This document shows, piece by piece, positions 1 through 5,368 of a DNA stretch of 9,492 bases. Origin of the DNA: an uncultured Oscillospiraceae bacterium (GTDB taxonomy: Bacteria; Bacillota; Clostridia; Oscillospirales; Acutalibacteraceae); the NCBI GenBank assembly GCA_900549675.1, contig URPG01000059.1, positions 1 to 9,492 on the forward strand, read 5' to 3'. The translations under genes and the position numbers were made by a program. Below the pieces are notes generated by a model. It saw only the letters and a program-made list of their open reading frames with translations, had not been told where the DNA came from and ran no database searches. The first letter of the stretch is position 1. Each line of letters begins with the position of its first letter.

Positions 1-30
1 AAAAAGATAAATTTTAATCTTTTATTTATG

Positions 31-59
31 TTGTAAAATAAATTTTGACATGTTAGAAT
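31..59 (+). promoter_or_regulatory. Extended -10 sigma-A promoter of the oxidoreductase gene
   Basis: A -35-like TTGTAA (31-36) is followed by a 17-bp spacer and TAGAAT (54-59). TG one base upstream of the -10 (51-52) makes it an extended -10. Transcription would start near 66, leaving a leader of about 28 nt with GGAGGAG (80-86) ahead of the ATG at 94. Because the start point lies downstream of the ATG at 58, this promoter also argues against that longer start. The consensus fit is seen in the sequence; activity is inferred. Confidence 0.6.
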
Positions 60-93
60 GAAAACAACATTTTACACTTGGAGGAGTTTTAAT

Positions 94-1068
94 ATGTTAA
101 AAGTAGCAATGCTTAGTAAATGGCATGTGCACGCAAAAGATTATGCACAAGTCGTTCAAAACAGCGATTTCTCGGAAATCGCAGCAGTATGGGACGAAGA
201 CAAAGAGAGAGGCTCTGCTTGGAGCCAAGAACTGGGCTGTAAGTTCTATGAAAATCTAGAGGATTTACTAGCCGATTCTTCCATTGACGCCGTCATTTGC
301 GATACCCCTACCACTCACCATTTTGAGGTAATCAGCAAGGCTGTAAAGGCAGGCAAGCACGTATTCACCGAAAAAGTGTTGGCACCCACTGTAGAGGAAT
401 GTGAAAAACTAGCAGAACTGATTGAAAATGCCGGCATTACTTTCACAATTTCTTATCCTTTATTAAGCCACCCGATTGAATTGTTTGCCAAAGAGAAAAT
501 GGACAAAGGGGAATTCGGCAAAATCAATTTAATCCGCTTCCGTCGAGCTCATAACGGAACCACCGCCAACTGGCTGCCTGATTATTGGTATAATGAGGCT
601 GAAACAGGCGGCGGTGCTTTAATGGATTTAGGCTGTCACCCGATGTATTTAGCCAACTGGTTCTTGGAGAATCCTAAACATATTTCTGCTTTTATGTCCT
701 CTCCTTTTGGCACTGAATCCGACGAAATGGCACAGGTTTCCATTGAACACGAAGACGGCTCTGTTTTCATCGGCGAAACTTCTTTTGTATCCTTCTCTTC
801 CCCCGATACTTTGGAAATTTACGGTTCCGATGCCACATTAATCGCTTTTGGCGATGATGTGAAATATGCTTCTCAGGAAATCGGACATGACTTTATCAAG
901 CCTGAACTGCCTAAAGCAAAACCGTTGCCTATTGAGTTATTCCTAACAGCTTGCGCAGAAGGAACCGGTACACCGGAAGGCCTTTCTGCAAGGGACGCCA
1001 TTGCTTTGACAAAACTAATTCAAAATGCTTATCTTTCCAATGAAAAGAAAGAAACCATTTCCCTTTAA
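94..1068 (+). CDS. Gfo/Idh/MocA family NAD(P)-dependent oxidoreductase
   Basis: A 324-residue cytoplasmic dehydrogenase of the Gfo/Idh/MocA family, which oxidises or reduces sugars, inositols and related polyols with NAD(P). Residues 1-120 form the Rossmann half and the rest the alpha/beta substrate domain. The family's central Lys motif reads EKV (K94) where EKP is usual. The second-domain signature GGGALMDLGCHPM (172-184) is intact, with D178 and H182 as likely catalytic residues. The N-terminal loop is odd: the usual GxGxxG is replaced by MLSKWHVHAKDYA (7-18 region), so cofactor binding may differ or the enzyme may act on an unusual substrate. The ATG at 94 is chosen because GGAGGAG sits 7 nt upstream and the promoter -10 overlaps the alternative ATG at 58. 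The substrate cannot be named. It is followed by a hairpin and a MazG-like gene, not by a sugar pathway. Confidence 0.88.
   Translation: MLKVAMLSKWHVHAKDYAQVVQNSDFSEIAAVWDEDKERGSAWSQELGCKFYENLEDLLADSSIDAVICDTPTTHHFEVISKAVKAGKHVFTEKVLAPTVEECEKLAELIENAGITFTISYPLLSHPIELFAKEKMDKGEFGKINLIRFRRAHNGTTANWLPDYWYNEAETGGGALMDLGCHPMYLANWFLENPKHISAFMSSPFGTESDEMAQVSIEHEDGSVFIGETSFVSFSSPDTLEIYGSDATLIAFGDDVKYASQEIGHDFIKPELPKAKPLPIELFLTACAEGTGTPEGLSARDAIALTKLIQNAYLSNEKKETISL
1006..1035 (+). promoter_or_regulatory. Possible internal promoter for the MazG-like gene
   Basis: Inside the 3' end of the oxidoreductase gene, a perfect TTGACA (1006-1011) is followed after 18 bp by TATCTT (1030-1035), a 4-of-6 match to the -10 consensus. 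A transcript starting near 1042 would carry the 1082-1109 hairpin in its leader before the MazG-like start at 1130. There is no room for a promoter between the hairpin and that gene's ribosome binding site, so transcription must come from here or from read-through. Coding constraint could explain the match. Confidence 0.33.
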
Positions 1069-1081
1069 AATATAAAAAGAA

Positions 1082-1116
1082 AAGATAGCGGTGTTGTCAC
1101 CGCTATCTTCCTATTT
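1082..1116 (+). terminator. 12-bp hairpin, probable leaky terminator or attenuator
   Basis: A perfect 12-bp stem has arms AAGATAGCGGTG (1082-1093) and CACCGCTATCTT (1098-1109) and a 4-nt TTGT loop. An A-rich run precedes it. The downstream tract, CCTATTT, is only partly T-rich, so termination is likely incomplete. It begins 14 nt after the oxidoreductase stop codon and ends 8 nt before the next gene's AAGGAG. That position fits the end of the first gene and also a control point for the second. Confidence 0.7.
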
Positions 1117-1129
1117 CAAGGAGTGGCTT

Positions 1130-1432
1130 ATGCAAGAGAAAACCAAAAAACAGGCTCATTATTTTCAAATGAGTGAAAATCTGTCGGTTCGCTACATGGA
1201 TTTTGTTTCAGAAGTCGGTGAACTCGGCAAAGAAATTCTAAAAAGGACAAACTATGGAAAAAAGGATTTTTCTCCCAGTGAAAATTTAGAACTTGAGCTA
1301 GGTGATTGTTTATTTGTCCTACTTTCTATTTGTAACATCTGCCATATAGACGCTGAAAATGCTTTAAACCGCACTTTTGAGAAAATGAACTCCCGTTTAA
1401 AGAAAACCGGTTCTATCGGTTCGGGTTGTTAA
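1130..1432 (+). CDS. MazG-like nucleotide pyrophosphohydrolase
   Basis: A 100-residue all-alpha NTP pyrophosphohydrolase-like protein of the MazG / dUTPase-like superfamily. Members hydrolyse nucleoside triphosphates to the monophosphate and pyrophosphate, usually to remove non-canonical or excess nucleotides. The metal-binding signature is visible: ExxE in SEVGELGKEI (E28, E31) and ExxD in LELGDCLFVL (E56, D59). A third helix, AENALNRTFEKMNSR, completes the half-bundle seen in single-domain members, which act as dimers or tetramers. The length matches the short MazG-like class and is far below full two-domain MazG (about 260 residues). The start at 1130 is chosen because AAGGAG (1118-1123) lies 6 nt upstream; the frame is open back to a GTG at 1091, but that lies inside the hairpin. 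The Cys-rich tail (C60, C68, C71, C100) is unremarkable. Its substrate cannot be read from sequence. Confidence 0.8.
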   Translation: MQEKTKKQAHYFQMSENLSVRYMDFVSEVGELGKEILKRTNYGKKDFSPSENLELELGDCLFVLLSICNICHIDAENALNRTFEKMNSRLKKTGSIGSGC

Positions 1433-1437
1433 AACTA

Positions 1438-1502
1438 AAAATCTCCTCCTTGTTAACAACTCTGTAACATTAGGTCGATAAGATTAAGCTGGAGGTGATT
1501 TT
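1438..1502 (+). promoter_or_regulatory. Potential RBS-sequestering long hairpin before the response regulator
   Basis: Arm 1438-1449 (AAAATCTCCTCC) can pair with 1491-1502 (GGAGGTGATTTT) at 11 of 12 positions, with one T:T mismatch (1444/1496) and a 41-nt loop. The 3' arm contains the whole Shine-Dalgarno sequence GGAGGTGAT, which itself matches the 16S rRNA tail perfectly over 9 nt. The structure can form only in RNA that enters from upstream of 1438, such as read-through from the MazG-like gene. A transcript starting at the putative promoter just before 1491 would lack the 5' arm. Pairing is seen in the sequence; a regulatory effect is inferred. Confidence 0.45.
1453..1484 (+). promoter_or_regulatory. 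Putative promoter with OmpR/PhoP-type direct repeat, two-component operon
   Basis: TTAACA (1453-1458) and GTAACA (1464-1469) are direct repeats exactly 11 bp apart, the geometry bound by tandem OmpR-family dimers and close to the Bacillus PhoP box (TTAACA-like repeats). A -10-like TAAGAT follows at 1479-1484. The same hexamer serves as the -10 of the pduL promoter. The repeats lie at about -38 to -22 relative to a start near 1491, where activators of this family bind, and there is no good -35 hexamer. Autoregulation by the encoded response regulator is the simplest reading, but it is inferred. Confidence 0.45.
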
Positions 1503-2153
1503 ATGGCAAAAATTTTTGTTGCGGAAGACGAAGAAAAAATCAATGAATTAATTTGTAAAAATTTAAAATTGGTCGGTCATCAGGTGGATTACGCTCTTGA
1601 CGGTGACACTGCTCTTGCTATGATTGAAAACAATGATTATGATTTAGCGCTTTTAGATGTTATGATGCCCGGACTTTCCGGTTTTGAGATTGCACAAAAA
1701 AAGCAGAAAGACATCCCTATTATTTTTGTCACGGCTAAAGACGCTTTAAACAGCCGTTTGTCCGGTTTAAATTTAGGGGCAGATGACTACATTACCAAAC
1801 CATTTGAAATTTTAGAATTGGTTGCCCGTGTCAAAGCAGTTTTACGCCGTACTCATAAACAAGAAACCTGTTTTATCATAAACGATGTGTCCATTGAATT
1901 TGACACACACCGTGTCCGCAAAGATGGTGTTGATGTTACCTTAACCCCCAAAGAATTTGAATTGCTCGAAACCTTAGTCGTAAACCGTAATTTGGCCTTG
2001 TCCCGTGATAAACTGCTTGACTTAGTATGGGGTTATGATTTTGAGGGCGACATTCGTACTGTCGACGTACATATTCAGCGATTAAGAAGTAAGTTAGATT
2101 TAAAAAATGAAATTGCTACCGTATATAAACTGGGATATCGATTAAATGCTTGA
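1503..2153 (+). CDS. OmpR/PhoB-family response regulator
   Basis: A 216-residue DNA-binding response regulator. Residues 1-115 are the receiver domain: acidic pocket E8-D9, phosphoacceptor D52 in LLDVMMPG, T77 of the VTA switch and K99 of YITKPF. Residues 122-216 are a winged-helix output domain: LTPKEFELLETLV, the recognition-helix segment RTVDVHIQRLRSKL and the wing ending VYKLGYRLNA, all standard for OmpR/PhoB proteins. When phosphorylated by its kinase it should dimerise and bind direct repeats. The start is fixed by GGAGGTGAT (1491-1499), a near-ideal ribosome binding site 7 nt upstream. The kinase gene begins 10 nt after its stop, so the two are co-transcribed. The regulon cannot be inferred, apart from a plausible autoregulatory repeat in its own leader. 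Confidence 0.95.
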   Translation: MAKIFVAEDEEKINELICKNLKLVGHQVDYALDGDTALAMIENNDYDLALLDVMMPGLSGFEIAQKKQKDIPIIFVTAKDALNSRLSGLNLGADDYITKPFEILELVARVKAVLRRTHKQETCFIINDVSIEFDTHRVRKDGVDVTLTPKEFELLETLVVNRNLALSRDKLLDLVWGYDFEGDIRTVDVHIQRLRSKLDLKNEIATVYKLGYRLNA

Positions 2154-2163
2154 GTGAGGTTCT

Positions 2164-3624
2164 ATGAAATTACGATTTTGGCAAAAAACCTATCTTTTTA
2201 CACTGTTTCTATTTCTACTCTTCTTCTGCGGTGGTATATTCTTTATAAGCTTTAATAACCAAAAGACTCTTGTTGAACACGAAAAATACTCTGCCCTTTC
2301 TGAGCAGAGCTATCTTATTCAACTCATCAAAAATGATATGGGAAAAACTAAAAATGGGCGTTTAATCAATAACGTTGATATTTTTTCCAGTTATCAAAAT
2401 TATTATTATCAGCAGAATATCCTAACGGAATTTCGCACCTTAAATGACAGCGGTGATTTTATTCTCTCTACAGGAAATTTACCGGCTGAGTTGTCAAACG
2501 CCTTAATTGACCGTTCTGCGATAAAGATTAGCCCTCTAACACAAAGTGGCAGCCTGTTTGTAGAAAGTGACGGATGGCACTATTTTTGCTCTCTTGCTCC
2601 TTTAGATGAATCAAATTATATAGTTGTCGCCAGCAATGTTAATTACTTATTTAATGAACTTTCCGGGCAAAGATTTTTTTATACCGCCGTTTGCATTATT
2701 GTTTCTCTTTTTCTAGGTATTGTTTTATTTTTTGTGTTAAAACGAATCTCTTATCCTCTGCAAAAACTTTCAGCTACCGCTGATGAAATTGCAAAAGGTT
2801 CTTTACAAGTAAGAGCTGTTGTCAAAGGACATGATGAAATTAGCGAGCTTGCTGAAAGCTTTAATAATATGGCGGATTCTGTTGTGTCAAAAATGGAAGA
2901 TTTGGAAATTGCCGCTGAACAAAAAGAGCGAATTGCCGATAACTTGTCCCATGAAATCCGCACACCGCTTACTGCCATTCAAGGATATGCGGAGTACATG
3001 ATATTGGCCAATTTATCAGAAGAAGAACGTGAGCAGGCTTTGGCATATATCGTCGAAGAAAGTCAACGGCTGCAAAAAATATCAGACCGTATGCTTAAGC
3101 TTTCTGTTATGCGCCGTGAAGAAGTGGAGTTGTTGCCTTTATCCATTCAGCCTATTTTTGAACATGTTGCTCTCACTATTTCTGCACGGGCCAGCAAACA
3201 AAAAGTGCTTTTCCACATGGAAAAAGCACCTGATTTCTATATCAATGGAGATGAAATATTACTGGAAAGTTTATTTACCAACATTGCAGATAATGCTGTA
3301 AAAGCTTGTAATCCTGATGACAGGGTTTCTATCTTTTTCCGTTCTACTTCTACAGATTTATCGATTATTATACAGGACACAGGGCGCGGCATGACGGAAG
3401 AAGAGGTTGCCAAACTGGGTGAACCCTTCTATCGCCCTGACAAAGCCAGAAGCCGAAATGCCGGAGGCGCAGGTCTGGGTATTACTCTATGCTGTCAAAT
3501 TGCACTTTTGCATAAGGCAAAACTCATTTATTATTCTAAAATTAACGTTGGAACAGAAGTACATATCACATTCCCTCTCATATCAGCACCACCTGATTCT
3601 CTAAGGAGAACTGCTCATGAATAA
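2164..3624 (+). CDS. Sensor histidine kinase, two TM segments with HAMP
   Basis: A 486-residue membrane kinase, partner of the response regulator just upstream. TM1 spans about 9-30 and TM2 about 171-193, flanking an extracellular sensor of about 140 residues (31-170). The sensor's C-terminal part (WHYFCSLAPLDESNYIVVAS) resembles the end of Cache/PAS-like folds, but this is weak. A HAMP linker covers about 193-245. The dimerisation/phosphoacceptor helix carries NLSHEIRTPLTAIQGY, with H263. The ATP-binding domain shows the N box NIADNAVKA (N373, N377), the G1 box DTGRGM (405-410), the F region EPFYRPDK (420-427) and the G2 box GGAGLGI (434-440). All catalytic boxes are intact, so it should be active. 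The start is preceded by GTGAGG (2154-2159), only 4 nt upstream. Its 3' end overlaps the next gene by 8 nt, which suggests translational coupling. The signal is unknown. Confidence 0.95.
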   Translation: MKLRFWQKTYLFTLFLFLLFFCGGIFFISFNNQKTLVEHEKYSALSEQSYLIQLIKNDMGKTKNGRLINNVDIFSSYQNYYYQQNILTEFRTLNDSGDFILSTGNLPAELSNALIDRSAIKISPLTQSGSLFVESDGWHYFCSLAPLDESNYIVVASNVNYLFNELSGQRFFYTAVCIIVSLFLGIVLFFVLKRISYPLQKLSATADEIAKGSLQVRAVVKGHDEISELAESFNNMADSVVSKMEDLEIAAEQKERIADNLSHEIRTPLTAIQGYAEYMILANLSEEEREQALAYIVEESQRLQKISDRMLKLSVMRREEVELLPLSIQPIFEHVALTISARASKQKVLFHMEKAPDFYINGDEILLESLFTNIADNAVKACNPDDRVSIFFRSTSTDLSIIIQDTGRGMTEEEVAKLGEPFYRPDKARSRNAGGAGLGITLCCQIALLHKAKLIYYSKINVGTEVHITFPLISAPPDSLRRTAHE

Positions 3625-4654
3625 GACAAAAAAATCTCAAAAATATCTCTTAACCATTTGCATTGCTATGTTACTGACGGCTACCTTTATCTTATCTTTA
3701 TTTTTGGGCCTTTATTGGTTAGAAAAAAGTGAAATCGGACAGATTCAAAACAATACGGTAGCTAACACTATGAATTTGCCTGATTTCAATGAAAATCAAT
3801 ACAATACTTTTGTGATAGAAGAGCCTTTTTCGTCGCCAACTGTTTCTGCTCAAATGGTTCTCAGCATCGCCAATCAAGCTTGTGAATCTCTCTTTTATGA
3901 ATCTCTCAGCGATAATATGATTATCACTCTTGATAATCAGCTCATTTTAGATCTTTATTCAGAACTACCTTTCGGTAATGACGACAAAGATTGGCTGTAT
4001 TGGAATGGGTATGGGCTCACTCAAAAAGGCTATTTGTTTGCTTTTGCCATAGACGCTCAAAATGGAGATTTATTATCTGCTTTTATAGAAAAAGTCAATC
4101 AAGCTGACTTAAGCAACCTATTAAGAGAATTTGATTATTCTTCCACTGTGATTCGAAAAGAAACTTATTATAAAGAAGTGGAGGAAAAAGAAAACTCAAT
4201 TGAATCAAGTGCTATCTTTAATCCCGATAGTATCGAGTATGGTGATAGTAACGTTTCTAGTGATGAACAAAGCCTTCACTTGGTAAAAGAAGAGAGCAAA
4301 TTTTTGCAAAAGGATATTCCAGAACTTCCAGATATTTATCGAAAGCAAGTCGAATATTTATTTCAATCACAATTATTCGGCACATTTGATAGAGAAGAAA
4401 GCGCTACTGAATCTTACGGCTTAGAACCGATTTCAGAACCACTCTTTTCTAAAACAGATTTTGGCATAACAGCTGCTGTTAGCTTAAGTGACAAAAGTTC
4501 TCTTTATTTAACCTTTGATCCCTTTCAACAGAAAAACTCACAATTCATTTCTTTCACACGATTTCCATTTACTGATATTCTGCCGACTGCTGTAGAACAA
4601 ATGCAGAATTTTTATTATACTCCTACAAATGAATATCTATTTTTTAATTATTGA
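3617..4654 (+). CDS. Unrecognised membrane-anchored extracellular protein of a two-component operon
   Basis: A 345-residue protein I do not recognise. It has a basic start (MNKTKKSQK), one TM helix at about 11-35 and no lipobox, so about 310 residues should lie outside the membrane. The extracellular part seems to have two halves, about 75-185 and 235-320, joined by an acidic Ser/Glu-rich linker (186-228). The first half holds GYLFAFAIDAQNGDLLSAF (138-156), which looks like the end of a PepSY-type strand-turn-strand (FxIDAxxGxL). The second has a looser parallel (SSLYLTFDPFQQKNSQFISF). AAGGAG (3603-3608) lies 8 nt before the ATG, and the gene overlaps the kinase by 8 nt. This placement suggests a sensor accessory, comparable in arrangement only to YycH/YycI behind WalRK. 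The gene has no terminator of its own and overlaps the convergent glycosylase gene by 11 bp. Confidence 0.85.
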   Translation: MNKTKKSQKYLLTICIAMLLTATFILSLFLGLYWLEKSEIGQIQNNTVANTMNLPDFNENQYNTFVIEEPFSSPTVSAQMVLSIANQACESLFYESLSDNMIITLDNQLILDLYSELPFGNDDKDWLYWNGYGLTQKGYLFAFAIDAQNGDLLSAFIEKVNQADLSNLLREFDYSSTVIRKETYYKEVEEKENSIESSAIFNPDSIEYGDSNVSSDEQSLHLVKEESKFLQKDIPELPDIYRKQVEYLFQSQLFGTFDREESATESYGLEPISEPLFSKTDFGITAAVSLSDKSSLYLTFDPFQQKNSQFISFTRFPFTDILPTAVEQMQNFYYTPTNEYLFFNY

Positions 4655-5219
4655 GCCCTAATTCGTCTATTTTTTGACGTAGTTTTAAGAAATCTTCAAA
4701 TGCTCCCGGTTTATTGTTGGGATTGCGCAGCAATGCCGCAGGGTGCAATGTTCCCATCATGAGCGTGCCATTTTTTTCAAAAAAAATGCCATGCTCTTTT
4801 GTGATTTTAATGTCCGGCTTTATGAGTTTGGCTGCGGCAATTCTGCCCAAACAGACCACTATTTTAGGGCTCAATAGAATCAGTGCAAATTGATTTCCCA
4901 GCCAGTCTGTACAGGCCTCTTGTTCTTCAGGCAGCGGATCGCGGTTTTTTGGCGGCCGACACTTGACAATATTGGCAATATAAATATTCTTTTTTCGGTC
5001 TAAATCGACAGCCGCAAGCATTTTATCCAACAACTGACCACCTCGGCCTACAAAAGGCTCTCCCTGTAAATCCTCATTTTCACCGGGGCCTTCTCCAATA
5101 AACATAACCCGTGAACTAGGGTTTCCCACCCCAAACACTACGTTGGTACGGGTTTCACAAAGTCTGCATTTCCGACAGGCTTTACAATTTTCTTCTAATG
5201 TATTCCAATCTTTAAACAT
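4644..5219 (-). CDS. Family 4 (type A) uracil-DNA glycosylase, [4Fe-4S]
   Basis: A 191-residue base-excision-repair enzyme that removes uracil, from cytosine deamination or dUMP incorporation, from DNA. Motif 1, GEGPGENED (42-50), and the motif 2 segment HPAALLR (159-165) are the family-4 active-site signatures. The iron-sulphur ligands are visible: C15 and C18 (CRKC) plus C87 and C103, the last two separated by 15 residues as usual. Two further Cys (C12, C21) flank the first pair. The stretch GQLLDKML and NIVKCRPPKNRDPLP are also typical, and the length matches compact bacterial members. Older annotations call such genes phage SPO1 DNA polymerase-related. The only SD-like sequence, AAGGAG (plus-strand 5235-5240), lies 15 nt upstream of the ATG, longer than ideal; no in-frame alternative start precedes it, because TAA occurs three codons upstream. 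It converges on, and overlaps by 11 bp, the two-component operon's last gene. Confidence 0.93.
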   Translation of the reverse strand: MFKDWNTLEENCKACRKCRLCETRTNVVFGVGNPSSRVMFIGEGPGENEDLQGEPFVGRGGQLLDKMLAAVDLDRKKNIYIANIVKCRPPKNRDPLPEEQEACTDWLGNQFALILLSPKIVVCLGRIAAAKLIKPDIKITKEHGIFFEKNGTLMMGTLHPAALLRNPNNKPGAFEDFLKLRQKIDELGLNN

Positions 5220-5258
5220 ATTCTTTTATTGTTTCTCCTTGCAGTTTAATTCTTCCCT

Positions 5259-5287
5259 ATTTTAACACATTTTCTGTTAAAAAACAC
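5259..5287 (-). promoter_or_regulatory. Probable promoter of the uracil-DNA glycosylase gene
   Basis: On the minus strand TAAAAT (plus 5264-5259) carries an extended -10 TG one base upstream. The -35 position 17 bp away (GTGTTT, 5287-5282) is poor, as is common for extended -10 promoters. It lies about 40 bp upstream of the start codon, just before the SD-like AAGGAG. The downstream half of a dyad (5260-5282) overlaps it. Confidence 0.45.
5260..5282. promoter_or_regulatory. 23-bp dyad, candidate operator in the divergent intergenic region
   Basis: Perfect 8-bp arms TTTTAACA (5260-5267) and TGTTAAAA (5275-5282) flank a 7-bp centre (CATTTTC). The dyad covers the -10 to -35 interval of the minus-strand glycosylase promoter and ends 14 bp before the -35 of the plus-strand pduL promoter. 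Such placement suits a repressor acting on one or both genes. Chance is possible in such AT-rich DNA, and I recognise no known operator consensus. It is not the Gram-positive LexA box. Confidence 0.35.
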
Positions 5288-5295
5288 TTATCAGG

Positions 5296-5324
5296 TTGAA
5301 AAATAATAATAAAAGGAGTAAGAT
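5296..5324 (+). promoter_or_regulatory. Sigma-A promoter of pduL
   Basis: TTGAAA (5296-5301), a 17-bp spacer and TAAGAT (5319-5324) form a good vegetative promoter. Transcription would start near 5331 and give a leader of about 38 nt containing AAGGAGG (5351-5357). The ATG at 5339 would be only about 8 nt into this transcript with no ribosome binding site, which supports the start at 5369. Confidence 0.6.
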
Positions 5325-5368
5325 AAGAATAGAAATGAATGCAGGTTTGCAAGGAGGATAATTTTAAA

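Noticed and set aside
45..50. Perfect TTGACA as -35 for the oxidoreductase gene
   Set aside because: No acceptable -10 lies 16-18 bp downstream. The extended -10 with the -35 at 31-36 fits better.
58..93. Longer start (ATG at 58) for the oxidoreductase
   Set aside because: It overlaps the promoter -10, has no RBS, and adds 12 residues before the natural beta strand. GGAGGAG precedes the ATG at 94.
1091..1129. GTG start at 1091 for the MazG-like gene
   Set aside because: The codon lies inside the hairpin with no RBS. AAGGAG precedes the ATG at 1130.
1405..1421. AACCG/CGGTT hairpin at the end of the MazG-like gene as a terminator
   Set aside because: It is a 5-bp stem inside the coding sequence with no following T tract.
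2751..3604. Short open frames in other phases within the histidine kinase gene
   Set aside because: The kinase frame holds every catalytic box across this region; the others show no recognisable protein features.
4768..4790. T7/A8 palindromic tract inside the glycosylase gene as a terminator or slippage site
   Set aside because: It encodes the ordinary FFEKN segment in an intact frame, has almost no loop or GC stem, and shows no sign of frameshift.
5339..5368. ATG at 5339 as the pduL start, which could have been read as an encapsulation peptide
   Set aside because: It would be about 8 nt from the transcription start without an RBS. The ten extra residues are not an amphipathic targeting helix, and AAGGAGG marks the ATG at 5369.
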